DNA of 64,000 nucleotides, taken from the NCBI RefSeq assembly GCF_003387475.1, contig NZ_QUNO01000015.1:62001-126000 (forward strand), written 5' to 3'. Source of the stretch: Kutzneria buriramensis. Its GTDB lineage: Bacteria > Actinomycetota > Actinomycetes > Mycobacteriales > Pseudonocardiaceae. Below the pieces are notes generated by a model. That model saw only the letters and a list, made by a program, of their open reading frames with translations, was not told where the DNA came from and ran no database searches. Made by a program: the position numbers and the translations under genes. Positions 44,001 through 53,800 of this stretch are shown in pieces (positions within the stretch are counted from its first letter, which is position 1; every line of letters begins with the position of its first letter).

Positions 44001-45003
44001 GGAGATCCGCCCCGCGATGCGGGACGTGCTGGGCACCAAGCTGGAGCTCCGGCTGGGCGACCCGATGGAGTCCGAGCTCGGCGCGCGCGTCGCGGCCCGC
44101 GTGCCGGAACAGGCCGGCCGCGGCCTGACCAGCACCAAGTTCCACTTCCTGGCCGGGCTGCCCCGTATCGACAGCTCGTCGGCCACCGACGACCTGACCA
44201 CCGCGACCAAGGCGGCGGTGGAGGAGATCGCGACCTTCTGGGCCGGCCCGACCGCGCCGGAGGTGCGGCTGCTGCCGACCCGGCTGCCGATCGCGGACCT
44301 GCCGGCCGCGCAGGAGGCCAAGTTCTGCATCGGTATCGACGAGCAGCGGCTGGCCCCGGTGTGGCACGACTTCGACCAGACGCCGCACCTGTCGGTCTTC
44401 GGCGACAACGAGACCGGCAAGACCAACATGCTGCGCCTGATCGCCCGCACGGTGATCTCCCGCTACAGCCCGACCGAGGCGCGCATCCTGCTCGCCGACA
44501 CCCGGCGCCAGCTGCACGAGGAGGTGCCGGAGCCGTACCGGATCGGCTACGCCGTCGACCCGGACGCGCTGACCGACCTGATCGGCAACGCCGGCGTGTC
44601 CATGACCCGCCGGATGCCCGGCCCGGAGATCACCCCGGACCGGCTGGCCAAGCGGGACTGGTGGACCGGGCCGCAGCTGTTCGTCCTGGTCGACGACTAC
44701 GACCTGTTCATGTCCGGCGGCGGCATGGCCTCCCCGATGCAGCCGCTGATCCCGCTGCTGGCGCACGGCGCCAACATCGGCCTGCACGTGATCATCGCGC
44801 GCAGCACGTCCGGCGCGATGCGGGCAATGATGGACCCGCTGCTGCGCCGGATGTGGGAGCTGGGCAACCCGGGCGTGCTGCTGAGCTACCCCAAGGAAGA
44901 GGGCAAGTTCCTCGGCGAGGCCAAGCCGCGGCAGCTGCCGCCGGGCCGGGCCCAGCTGGTGACCCGCCGCGACGTCCGCCTCCTGCAGACGGGGATGGCG
45001 TGA
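41065..45003 (+). CDS. eccC: Type VII secretion FtsK/SpoIIIE ATPase EccC (EccCa-EccCb fused)
   Basis: 1312 residues, the normal size for a one-chain EccC. Two membrane helices near residues 45-85 (YLPMGLGSAAMVMMFSIAGS, then a Met/Ser/Val-rich one) anchor it, followed by three FtsK-type ATPase domains. Domain 1 has Walker A GATGSGKSE (~475) and Walker B VVVDEFSELL (~582, with Glu). Domain 2 has GAPQSGKST (~832) and LMVDGWN (no catalytic Glu). Domain 3 has GDNETGKTN (~1113) and LVDDYDLF. It is the motor that recognises and translocates WXG100 substrates. GGAG lies 9 nt before the ATG. Here it heads the operon, whereas eccB often precedes eccC in mycobacteria. Confidence 0.96.
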   Translation: MSIVIVKRSQRVAGPALPSGEVELAEPPVLGEPASLDFGSAMVYLPMGLGSAAMVMMFSIAGSSPTVYMMSGMMGVSMVSMSVTQLGRQGMERKRKMRAERRDYLRYLAQLRGQARAAADEQRAATRWDNPEPSSLWSLVSGPRLWERRASHEDFGRVRIGLGAQRASLEFVPPRTRPIEDLEPLTAIALRRFIRAYRTVSELPIAVGLRSFTSVEFAGEAGAVLALVRAMVCQLAVLHSPDDLRISVLTDEPGSAEWDWCKWLPHLTHASARDDAGPLRMVASDHDVLMDLLGPSVTDRPDFDRTVPPGPNEPFHVVVAHRVQIPEHSRLLDTGLRNLVLLDVTGGMHGGPDVLRLTVSGDEVEFPAGESTGKAAVDQMSPAGAENVARLLAPMRTSGTVDLVDEPLESNFDLTTLLGIRDARGFDVQQQWRPRRNQRARLLVPVGVTENGEVVELDIKESAQGGMGPHGVLIGATGSGKSEFLRTLVIGLAATHSSEVLNMVLVDFKGGATFMGMEKLPHTSAVITNLQDELPLVDRMQDSLQGEMNRRQEFLRQHGYSSLYDYEKARAAGTQLAPFPVLFVVVDEFSELLSSKPEFMDLFVQIGRLGRSLGVHLLLASQRLDEGRIHRVEGHLSYRIALRTFSAMESRSVIGVASAYELPSAPGHGYLKIDTTNLVRFKAAYVSGPCPDGPDTSPAAQSKAVGEVAPFGILPGRIRRPEDDEPAQVEQARVESAGDGEDSLMDVLIDRLVDQGPPARQVWLPPLSESPSLDELLPGIVPDPVRGMTALDHPATRSLRVPLGIVDRPYEQIRELLVADLSGANGHIGLVGAPQSGKSTLMRTLMLSLALTHTAEEVQFYCLDLAGGGLVSTAGLPHVGSVATRLERDRILRTVEELAQLLERREQIFAQMGIDSMIAYRQGRTSGAIQDPNGDVFLMVDGWNTVRADFPDLEPRITELAARGLAFGVHVVVATNRWSEIRPAMRDVLGTKLELRLGDPMESELGARVAARVPEQAGRGLTSTKFHFLAGLPRIDSSSATDDLTTATKAAVEEIATFWAGPTAPEVRLLPTRLPIADLPAAQEAKFCIGIDEQRLAPVWHDFDQTPHLSVFGDNETGKTNMLRLIARTVISRYSPTEARILLADTRRQLHEEVPEPYRIGYAVDPDALTDLIGNAGVSMTRRMPGPEITPDRLAKRDWWTGPQLFVLVDDYDLFMSGGGMASPMQPLIPLLAHGANIGLHVIIARSTSGAMRAMMDPLLRRMWELGNPGVLLSYPKEEGKFLGEAKPRQLPPGRAQLVTRRDVRLLQTGMA

Positions 45004-45055
45004 TGACCGACCACCGTCCGAACATCCACGGATCCGCGACAGGAGCGACGTCAGC

Positions 45056-46492
45056 ATGAGGCCAACGGAGGCGATCGGCGTGGACGCGTCGCTCGACCCG
45101 ATCACCCTGGGCGGCGGCGGATCCGGCCCGGCCGACCTGTGCCGCATCACCGTGCACGGCCCGGACGGCCGCGCCGACCTCGCCATCCCCAGCGCCGCCA
45201 CGTTCGGGCTGCTGGTGCCGGTGCTGGCCAGGCACGTCAACCGCGGCCAGGAGGAGGGCAAGGACTGGGTGCTGCAGCGGCTCGGCGAGCCGCCGCTGAA
45301 CCTGGACGCCACGCCCGAGCAGGCCGAGTTGCACGACGGCGACGTGCTCTACCTGCGGGCGGCGCAGGCGCCGATTCCCGAGCTGACCTACGACGACCTC
45401 GCCGACGGGGTCGGCGACGCCATCGCGGCGCGTCCGGACCGCTGGCGCCCGGAGTCGACCCGCCGCACGCTGATCGGCCTCGCCGTGCTGGCCGCCGCCG
45501 CGCTCGGCGTCGCCACGATCCTGGCCGGCGGCCCCGGCGGCTTGATCGCGCTCTACTGTGGAGTGATCACGCTGGCGCTCGGCGGCGGCGCGGTCGCCAT
45601 CGGCCACGTCACCGGCGACGGGCCACTGTCCTATGTGGGTGGAATCGCGGCCTGCTCCTTCGCCGCGGCCGCGGGCCTGATCGGCCAGCAGGACACGGTG
45701 GACCTGCTCGCGCCGCAGCCGTCCGGGGTGCTGCTGGCGGGGGTCTGCGTGGTGCTGGTCGCCGGGGCGCTCGCCGCGGCGACGCGGGGCGGGGTTGCCG
45801 TCTACGGCACCGCCGGCCTGCTCGGCATCTGTGCGATCCTCGGCTCCGTGCTGCGGACCGGCACCGCCGCGGACACCGCCGGCGCCGTCAGCATCGTCGC
45901 GGTGACGCTGTTCCTGTTCGCCACGTTCGGCGCGCGCGTGGCCGCCCGGCTCGCCCGGCTGCGCGTGCCGACCTTGCCCCGTACCACCGAGGAACTCCAG
46001 CAGGACATCGATCCCGCGCCGGCGTCGATGATCGCGACCCGTGCCGCGCTCGCGGACGGCTACCTCACCGCCGTTGTCGTCGGCTCGTCCGCGCTGGCCC
46101 TGGTGGACAGCATCGTGCTGACCACAGTGGACGGTTGGATCGCCTGGGTGCTGCCGCTGGTGTTCGGGCTGGCCTGCCTGCTGCGGGCCAAGTCCCTGCT
46201 GTCGGTGTGGCAGCGCGGCGCCACGGTCTGGGCCGGCGCGCTGATCATCGCCACCGTCGTGCTCGCCTACACCTTCTCGCTCGCCCCCACCGGCCGCATC
46301 GGGCTGCTCGTCGGCCTGGTGCTGGTGGTGGCCGCGCTGGTGATCGGCGCGTGGCGGCTGCCGGAGACCCGGCTGCTGCCCATCTGGGCCCAGGTCGCCG
46401 ACATCGCCGAGCTCTGGACGGCGATCGCGCTGGTGCCGCTGCTGCTGGTCGTGCTGGACGCCTACCACTTCTTCCGGGCATTGGCGGGCTGA
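45056..46492 (+). CDS. eccD: Type VII secretion integral membrane protein EccD
   Basis: 478 residues. The N-terminal ubiquitin-like YukD domain (about residues 20-105; LCRITVHGPDGRADLAIP, LHDGDVLYLRAAQAPIPEL) faces the cytosol. About eleven membrane helices follow from residue 140 (LIGLAVLAAAALGVATILAG, through IALVPLLLVVLDAYHFF). EccD dimers form the membrane vestibule of the ESX complex around EccB and EccC. The ATG at 45056 has ACAGGAG upstream; the 52 nt after eccC contain only a very short frame. Confidence 0.95.
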   Translation: MRPTEAIGVDASLDPITLGGGGSGPADLCRITVHGPDGRADLAIPSAATFGLLVPVLARHVNRGQEEGKDWVLQRLGEPPLNLDATPEQAELHDGDVLYLRAAQAPIPELTYDDLADGVGDAIAARPDRWRPESTRRTLIGLAVLAAAALGVATILAGGPGGLIALYCGVITLALGGGAVAIGHVTGDGPLSYVGGIAACSFAAAAGLIGQQDTVDLLAPQPSGVLLAGVCVVLVAGALAAATRGGVAVYGTAGLLGICAILGSVLRTGTAADTAGAVSIVAVTLFLFATFGARVAARLARLRVPTLPRTTEELQQDIDPAPASMIATRAALADGYLTAVVVGSSALALVDSIVLTTVDGWIAWVLPLVFGLACLLRAKSLLSVWQRGATVWAGALIIATVVLAYTFSLAPTGRIGLLVGLVLVVAALVIGAWRLPETRLLPIWAQVADIAELWTAIALVPLLLVVLDAYHFFRALAG

Positions 46493-46497
46493 GGCAG

Positions 46498-47853
46498 ATG
46501 CAGACTCGACGCGATCACGTTCAGGCCTACCAGTTCGTCACCTCGCGGCTGGCCAGCGCCCTGACCACCGGCGACCCCGGCCGGGGCGAGCCGCCGCTGC
46601 GGCGGTCCTCGCTCGGGCTGATGTGGGGCGTGCTGGTCGCCGTGCTGCTGTGCGGCGGGTTCGCGGTGTACGGCCTGATCAACCCGGGCGGCAACGACGC
46701 GTACCGCAAGCCCGGCGCGATCGTGGTGGAGAAGGAGACCGGCAACCGGTACCTCTACATCAACGGCACCCTGTACCCGACGTTGAACAGCGCCTCGGCG
46801 ATGCTGTTCTTCGCCGGCAGCAACATCTCCGGCACCTTCACCCCGGTCTCCCGGGCGTCGCTGGACGGCGTGCCGCACGGCCGCGCGGTCGGCATCCCCG
46901 GCGCGCCGGACTCGGTGCCGCAGGCCAAGGACATGCTGCCGGCCCAGTGGTCGCTGTGCGCCGACCCGGGCGCGAACCAGCCGTCCATGCTGATCGACCT
47001 GGACCCGAACACGCCGACCGGCCAGCTGCCCACGGACGCGAAGTTCCTGGTGCAGGGCCAGGACCACGTGAACTACGTGGTGTGGCGCAACACGATCTAC
47101 CCGATCGGCTCGCACAACGCGCTGGTGGCGCTGGGTCTGGGCAACACCGCGCCGACGCTCGTGCCGACGTCCTGGATCCACCAGCTGCACACCGGGCAGA
47201 CCCTGGAGGTGCCGGTGATCGACGGGACCGGCCAGCCCGGCCCGACCGTGGAGGGCATCCCGACCCGGATCGGCGACCTGCTCAAGTCCGTCGTCGGCGC
47301 GGACACGCAGGTGTTCGTGCTGCGCAAGGACGGCATCGCGCCGGTCAACGACACCGCGCTGGCGCTGCTGCTGAGCCGGCCCGGCGCGCACCAGCCGCGG
47401 GAGATCAGCACCGCCGGCCTGACCCAGCTGCCGGAGTCCGCGGACACCTCGACGCTGCAGGGCATGCCGAACATGGTCACCTCCAAGACCTACGACGCCG
47501 GCGACTCCTCGGTGTGCGTGCGGCAGCGGTCCGTCGGCGACTCCGTCGGCCTAGGCTCGCTGGTCACCGAGCCGCTCAAGCCGTCCCCGGGGCGGACCAC
47601 CATGCACGTGCCGGGCGGGCGCGGCGCGATCGCCGTCAGCGAGCCCGCGCCGCAGCAGGCGCAGAACCGCGTGTACTACCTGATCACCGACCTCGGCGAG
47701 AAGTTCCGGGTCGCGCAGCAGGCGTTCGGTCCGCTCCAGATCGGCGGCAACGCGATCGGCGTTCCCAAGGAGGTGCTCGACGCGATGCCGTCCGGGCCCG
47801 ACCTGGTGATGGGACCGGCCGTGCTGACGGCGAACACCCGAGGAGGGCAGTGA
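46498..47853 (+). CDS. eccB: Type VII secretion protein EccB
   Basis: 451 residues. It starts with the EccB hallmark MQTRRDHVQAYQFVTSRL, then a single membrane helix (about 40-62; LMWGVLVAVLLCGGFAVYGL). The large extracytoplasmic domain carries EKETGNRYLYINGTLYPTLN, two cysteines (SLCADPG and SVCVRQR) likely to form the structural disulfide, and the closing ITDLGEKFRVAQ and IGVPKEVLDAMPSGP. EccB is the outer-facing core component. Starts 5 nt after eccD. Confidence 0.95.
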   Translation: MQTRRDHVQAYQFVTSRLASALTTGDPGRGEPPLRRSSLGLMWGVLVAVLLCGGFAVYGLINPGGNDAYRKPGAIVVEKETGNRYLYINGTLYPTLNSASAMLFFAGSNISGTFTPVSRASLDGVPHGRAVGIPGAPDSVPQAKDMLPAQWSLCADPGANQPSMLIDLDPNTPTGQLPTDAKFLVQGQDHVNYVVWRNTIYPIGSHNALVALGLGNTAPTLVPTSWIHQLHTGQTLEVPVIDGTGQPGPTVEGIPTRIGDLLKSVVGADTQVFVLRKDGIAPVNDTALALLLSRPGAHQPREISTAGLTQLPESADTSTLQGMPNMVTSKTYDAGDSSVCVRQRSVGDSVGLGSLVTEPLKPSPGRTTMHVPGGRGAIAVSEPAPQQAQNRVYYLITDLGEKFRVAQQAFGPLQIGGNAIGVPKEVLDAMPSGPDLVMGPAVLTANTRGGQ

Positions 47854-47854
47854 G

Positions 47855-50818
47855 ATGATGCTGGGCGAAAGGCTGCGCACCTGGGCGGTCGGCGCGTCGG
47901 AATCCACGGCGCTGCCGCAGGTCGCCTGCGTCGAGGCGGGGCACGCGCTGCTGCTGCACATCGAGGGACACCTCAACCCTCGCGCGCTGGCCTTCGCCCG
48001 CATGATCGCGCACGACCCCGACCACACCGTGGTGGTCGCGGACGTGCCGCCGGACGGGCCGATCGAGCTGTGGCACACCGTCGCCGCACACCTGGGCCGC
48101 CGCCGCGGCGGCTACCGGCTGGTGCTGGGCAAGCACTCCCGCGACGCCGCCGTGATGACCGGCCAGTGGCTGGCGGAACGGCTCAACTGCCCCGTTCTCG
48201 TGCCCGACGGCGACGTCGTGATGGCGCCCGGCGGCGCGCTGTTCAGCTCCGCGCTGCAGGGCGTGGGCTGGGTCCGGTTCCGCCGGGGCCGGGCGCCGCA
48301 GCAGGATTCGCGCCGGTTCCCGATCCCGGACTGGAGCTACCCCGGCACCGAGCACATCTGGCAGCCCGGCCCGGTCAGCGTGGTGGAGCCGCTGCCGTCC
48401 GGCGTGTGGATCCGGCCGCTGGAGTCCGCCGACGACCAGCGGGCGCTGCTGATCTCCGGGCTGGTGCCGCGGTCGGACATGATGACCGTGGTACTGGGGT
48501 CGCCGAACTCGCGGCCGGTGCCGATGAGCGAGATCGCCCGGTTCTGCCACTCGGTGCCGCCGGAGAGCCGGGACAAGGTTCGCTTCGTCCAGTACGGACC
48601 GGTCGAGGTGCTGCGTTCCTCGGTGGGGCAGGCGCTCGCCGACCAGCTCGGCGCGGCTGTCACCTTCTACGGCGGAATGCCGTCCACCGAAGGCACTCTG
48701 CACGTGGTGGCCCCGGAAGGCGGCCTCGGCTGGCGCTCCTTCGCCCGTGAGCTGCGGTACCTGCCGCGCGCCGCGGCCGCCGGCCGGATCCTGCCGCCGC
48801 AGCTGCTCCAGTACGAGTCTCCGGTGCCGGGCGCCTCGGAGCTGGCGCCCGGGGTTTACTGGTACGCCAACGATGCCGTCGTCGAGATCGTCCAGAGTGG
48901 ACTGTGGCTGCGGCCGCCGGTGGCCCCCGTGAACGCCGACCACGTGCGGACCGCGCCCATCGACCCGCGGCACGCCGCCGTCGTGTTCGACACCTCGTCG
49001 CGGCACGTGAGCGACCGGATGCAGGCGCTGGCCGGGGAGATCCTCGCGACCATGGACCCGGCGATGCGCCGGATGTTCCGGGTGCTGCCGGCCGCCGTGC
49101 TGATCGCCAACAGCCACCACGTGCCGGCGCTGCCGGCCAACGGCATGGTCGTGGAGGCCGTGCCGGGCCAGTGGACCTCGTCGGAGACCGTCGAACTGCC
49201 CGCCGACCACGGTGTCGAGCTGATGGCCCCGCGGCTGTCGCTGCCGGCCCTGCCGGCCGGTCCGGTGGAGGCGACGGTGGTGGTGTCCGCCGACATGATC
49301 GTGGACGCCGACGTCGTCGACTATCTGGACTCGCCGACCGCGTCCGTCGTTCTGGAGTCCGCGGTCATCGGACTCGCCGGCGGCGCCCTCGACGAGGAGC
49401 CCGAGCCGGTCGCCGAAGAGCCGACGCTGGAGTCGCCGGTGGTGGCCCAGCCGGTGGTCGAGGCCCCGGCGGCGATCGTCACCGCCGCCAAGCCGGCCGC
49501 CGTCGAGCCGACCGCCATCGAGCCGGCCCAGCCCCTTCCGGTGGCCGCCGTCACCGAGTCGGTGGCTCCCGAGCCGATCGTCACGGCTGCCGTTGCCGAG
49601 CCGATCGTTACCGTTGCCGAGCCAGTGGTCCCCGAGCCGATCGTTGTCGAGCCGGTTGCCCCGGTGCCGGTCGTCGCGGAGTCCGCCGGGCCGGTCGCCA
49701 CCGCCGCCGAGCCGCCGGCCACGCCCGCCGAATCGGCCGGCGCCGCCGCGGTGCAGGCCTTGCCGGAGTCCGCGGCCCCGAAGCCGATCGTCACCTCGGC
49801 CGTGGACGCGCCGCCGGCGGCCATGCCGACTGGCCTCCGGCTGGAGTCCTCGGTGCCGGACTTCGGCATCGACTTCGCCGCCATCGCGGTCCCGGCGCCG
49901 GCCCCGCAACAGCCGACCGCCACTGCGCAGCCCGACGCGGCGGCGATCCTGGAGCCCGAGCCGGCGCCGGATCCGATGCCCGCCCCGGCGGCGGCGCCGG
50001 AGCAGCCGGCAGCCGGTGCCCGAAGCGTTGCGGTGCAGCCGGTTCCGGCCTCCGGTGCCTGCGCGGTGCCGCCGACCCGTGGCCTGACCGAGGAACGAGC
50101 CTGGCTGCGTAAGGCCCTGAGCTCCCAGTACGACGTCGCGGCGAGCACCGTCTCCCGGATGCTGTCGCAGGTCCCGGGCCTGCGCGTGGGCATGCAGGCC
50201 GACGAGGTGCTGGCCGACCTGGTCGGCGTCCGGCTCTACCTGACCGGCGACAGCGCGGGCGTGGACGAGGCGGTCCGCACGGCGGCCCCCGGCCCGCACG
50301 TGCCGCTGGCCCGCGTGGTCACCTCCGGCCTGAAGCGGCTGCCGTCCTACCGCGGCGCGACGCAGCTGTGGGCGGTGGCCGGACCGTCCGAACTGGACTG
50401 GTACCGCAATCGGATGCTGGTCAGCGAATGGGCCTTCCTGACGGCCACCACGGCGGGCCGGCCGGTCCTGGCCGGCGAGGTGGAGTTCCGGGTGTGGTCC
50501 ATGACCGCCCGCCGGACCCAGCTGATCGACCCGTCCGTCGAGGACCAGGTGCTGTTCGTGCCGGGCACCAACTTCAAGGTGCTCGAGGTCCGCGACGAGC
50601 CGCACCCGGTGGTGCTGCTGCGCGAGCTGTCCACCGCCGAGATCGGCGAGGACGGCCAGGTCAACACCGGCCGCAGCATGTTCGACGACCTGGCGCTGGG
50701 CGGGCTCGACCAGGCCGCGCAGGCCTGGGCCCAGGTCACCGGCGCGGACGCGGCGCGGCCGACCGCGAGCGCCCCGCCCGGACTGCTTTCCGTCGCGATG
50801 GAGAGGACAAGCGCATGA
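47855..50818 (+). CDS. T7SS-locus protein with duplicated alpha/beta modules and degenerate ADP-ribosyltransferase-like C-terminus
   Basis: 987 residues, no membrane helix or signal, in the position where other loci have eccE or mycosin genes. The N-terminal ~500 residues contain repeated modules with the pattern HL-G..VVLG..-A..LA..L..PV (for example YRLVLGKHSRDAAVMTGQWL and VRFVQYGPVEVLRSSVGQAL), each ending in a Gly-Trp-x-x-Phe element (GVGWVRFRRG, GLGWRSFARE). A Val/Glu/Pro/Ala-rich low-complexity linker spans about 510-740. The C-terminal ~240 residues resemble arginine-type ADP-ribosyltransferases: SYRGATQLWA, FRVWSMTARRTQL and VEDQVLFVPGTNFKVLEV. Where active enzymes have E-x-E before VLF, this has EDQ, so the catalytic Glu seems replaced by Gln. 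A structural or binding role is likelier than catalysis. It overlaps the next gene by 4 bp. Confidence 0.85.
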   Translation: MMLGERLRTWAVGASESTALPQVACVEAGHALLLHIEGHLNPRALAFARMIAHDPDHTVVVADVPPDGPIELWHTVAAHLGRRRGGYRLVLGKHSRDAAVMTGQWLAERLNCPVLVPDGDVVMAPGGALFSSALQGVGWVRFRRGRAPQQDSRRFPIPDWSYPGTEHIWQPGPVSVVEPLPSGVWIRPLESADDQRALLISGLVPRSDMMTVVLGSPNSRPVPMSEIARFCHSVPPESRDKVRFVQYGPVEVLRSSVGQALADQLGAAVTFYGGMPSTEGTLHVVAPEGGLGWRSFARELRYLPRAAAAGRILPPQLLQYESPVPGASELAPGVYWYANDAVVEIVQSGLWLRPPVAPVNADHVRTAPIDPRHAAVVFDTSSRHVSDRMQALAGEILATMDPAMRRMFRVLPAAVLIANSHHVPALPANGMVVEAVPGQWTSSETVELPADHGVELMAPRLSLPALPAGPVEATVVVSADMIVDADVVDYLDSPTASVVLESAVIGLAGGALDEEPEPVAEEPTLESPVVAQPVVEAPAAIVTAAKPAAVEPTAIEPAQPLPVAAVTESVAPEPIVTAAVAEPIVTVAEPVVPEPIVVEPVAPVPVVAESAGPVATAAEPPATPAESAGAAAVQALPESAAPKPIVTSAVDAPPAAMPTGLRLESSVPDFGIDFAAIAVPAPAPQQPTATAQPDAAAILEPEPAPDPMPAPAAAPEQPAAGARSVAVQPVPASGACAVPPTRGLTEERAWLRKALSSQYDVAASTVSRMLSQVPGLRVGMQADEVLADLVGVRLYLTGDSAGVDEAVRTAAPGPHVPLARVVTSGLKRLPSYRGATQLWAVAGPSELDWYRNRMLVSEWAFLTATTAGRPVLAGEVEFRVWSMTARRTQLIDPSVEDQVLFVPGTNFKVLEVRDEPHPVVLLRELSTAEIGEDGQVNTGRSMFDDLALGGLDQAAQAWAQVTGADAARPTASAPPGLLSVAMERTSA

Positions 50819-53800
50819 CCCGCCAGGTCCTTCAGGTGCCGGGCGCCTTCCGCACCATCGCCGAGGCGCTGGCCAAGGCCACCGACGGCTCGGTGGTCAA
50901 CGTCGCCTCGGGGCGGTACGAGGAGTCGCTGGCGATCACCGGCGTCGTGACGATCAACGCCGAGGACGGCCCGGGCACGGTCCGGCTGCACTCGGCCACC
51001 GGCAGCACGCTGGTGGTCGCCGGCGGCGCGGTGCAACTGTCCGGTTTGGACATCACCGGCGACGACGCCGAGCTGCCGGTGCTGGACGTCCGCAACGGCG
51101 AGGCGGCGCTGGACAACTGCCGGGTCGGCGGCGCGGCGTGGACCGCCGTGCTGGCCAGGCAGACCGGCGTGCTGGCGATGCGGCAGTGCCGGGTGCAGAA
51201 CCCGACCGGCGCCGGCGTGGTCGTCACCTCCGTCGGCAACAGCTCCGTCGAGGAGACGGTGATCGCCGAGGTCGGGTCGTCGGCGATGGTGGTCGCGGAG
51301 AGCGGCCGGGTGCAGGTGCGCGGCTGCGTCTTCGACCACGTCAAGGGCAACGGCTTGTGCGTCAACGGTTCCGGCATCGGGCAGGTCTCCGACACCAGGA
51401 TCGTCGGCAGCGGCAAGCCGGCGGTGGTGATCGAGCAGGAGGGCCGGGCGGAGCTGACCCGGGTCGTCATCACGGAGAGCGCCAGTCTGGACGCCTACCT
51501 CACCAGCGCGGGCGAGGTGACGCTGACCGACTGCGAGTTCTCCGGTTCCGGCGGCCAGTCCGTGCACATCGCCAACGGCGCGAAGCCGACGCTGCATGGC
51601 TGCACGTTCTCCGGCGCGTCGCGTCAGGGCGTGCACGTGACGGGCGGCTCGTCGCCGACGATCGAGAGCTGCACCATCACCGACAGCCCGATCGGCCTGC
51701 TGGTCGATGCCGCCGCCGACCCGGCGGTCCGGATGCTGACCGTCACCAAGGCCGACCAGTCGGCGGTGTTGGTGAGCGGCGGCGGAAAGGCCCGTGTCGA
51801 CGGCCTTTCGGTGACCGGGGGAGTGCGGGTCGTCGACTCCGGCATCGACCTGCGGCGCGCGGTCGTCGAGCTTGCCGGCGGCGTCGGTGTCGCGCTGGAG
51901 GGCTCGTCCACCGGACGTATCGACGAGATGCGGGTCCGGACGGCGTCCGGCGCGGGTCTGCTGCTGACCGGGCAGGCCCGGGCGACGGTGAGCTCCGCGG
52001 CGGCCCAGGGCTGCCCGGTCGAGATCGGTTCCGGCAGTGTGCTCACCCTGGAGGCCAGCGAGGTCACCGAGGTCCGCGGCGCCGGCATCGTCGTCGCGGA
52101 CGGCGGCACGCTGCGGGCGACCCGCTGCCGCGTGCACCACAACTCCGGGCCGGGTATCGACGTCCAGGGCAGCGCGATGTCCGAATTGGACAATTGCGAG
52201 ATCTTCGACAACGACGGCTCCGCGCCGCCGGCCCCCGCCGCGCCTGCGCCGACGCCGGCCGCGCCCGCGCAGCCGCCCGCGCCCGCGGCCTCCGCGGCCT
52301 CCGCGCCAGCCGCCCCGGCGGAGCAGGCCGATGACCAGGCCGCGCACCGCGGCGACGGCCCGTTGGCCGAGTTGCACAGCCTGGTCGGCCTGGAGTCGGT
52401 GAAGGCCGAGGTCACCGGTCTGATCAACCTGAACCGGATGGCCCAGCGGCGGGAGCAGTTGGGGTTGCCGATGCCGTCGGTGAGCCGGCATCTGGTGTTC
52501 GCCGGCCCGCCCGGCACCGGTAAGACGACGGTGGCTCGGTTGTACGGATCCGTGTTGGCGGAGCTCGGGATTCTCCGTCAGGGCCACATGATCGAGGTGG
52601 CGCGGGCCGATCTGGTGGCGCAGTACATCGGCGCGACCGCGATCAAGACGACCGAGGTGTTCGAGAAGGCCTTGGGCGGTGTGCTGTTCATCGACGAGGC
52701 GTACACGCTGACCAGCCAGTCCGGCGGTTCCGGCCCGGACTTCGGCCAGGAGGCGGTGGACACGGTGATGAAGCTGATGGAGGACCACCGGTCCGACATC
52801 GTGGTGATCGTGGCCGGCTACACCGACCAGATGGAGCAGTTCCTCGCCTCCAACCCCGGTATGGCGTCCCGGTTCACCAAGACCGTGGAATTCCCCAACT
52901 ACACGGTCGACGAGCTCGTCACGATCGTGCGGGGCATGGCGGCCAAGCACTACTACGAGCTCGACGACGACGTGCTGAACGCGCTGCACCGGTACTTCGA
53001 CAAGACGCCGAAGGGCAAGACGTTCGGCAACGGCCGCGTGGCGCGCCAGCTGTTCGAGTCGATGATCTCGACGCAGGCGTCCCGGCTCGCGATCTCCGGC
53101 GGCGCGGACAACGAGCTGAGCCGGTTCGCCGTCAGCGATGTCCCGCTGGCCGAGGGCGACGACGGCACCGACACCCCCGAGGACAACCTGCCGCCCGGCC
53201 CGAGTGCCCGCCGACTGTCCACTCTGGTCGGACAGGCCACGGTCAAGGAGGCGTTGCTGGCCCGGCTCAGCGGTCTGATCGCGCTGAGCCGGCGGCGGCA
53301 GCCGTTGGGTGGGCTGGCCAATCTGGTGTTCGACGGCCCGCTGGGCAGCGGCCGTCGCACGATGGCGCGGTTGTTCGCCCGGTCGCTGGCCGAGCTCGGG
53401 CTGCTGGCGTCCGGCGCGGTCACCGAGTTGCCGCTGTCGGCGATCCCGTGCACGTTCGACGGGCAGGCGGAGATCCGGGTGCGGGCGGCGGTCGCGGAGT
53501 CGGCCGGCGGCGCGCTGCTGGTGGACATCGACCAGCTGTTCCTGCGGCGGTCCGACGCGGAGAAGGGGCGTGTCGTGGCCGCGGTGCGGGAGGTTCTCGC
53601 CGCCGCGCCAACGGAAACCGTGCTGCTGCTGACCGGGCAGCAGCAGCTGATCGGCGCGTTGCTGGGCCGGACCGACCTCGCCGGTCGTTTCGCCGAGCAC
53701 CTGCGTCTCACCGACTACTCGCCGGCCGAGAGGGCCGAACTCGTCGTCCGTTGGTGGGCGGAGAACGGTTGGCAGGCGGGGGAAGGCGTCGTCGCTGCGC

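Noticed and set aside
45003-45059. An 18-codon frame between eccC and eccD
   Set aside because: It overlaps the eccC stop and lacks its own ribosome site; more likely only the spacer that carries the eccD ribosome site.
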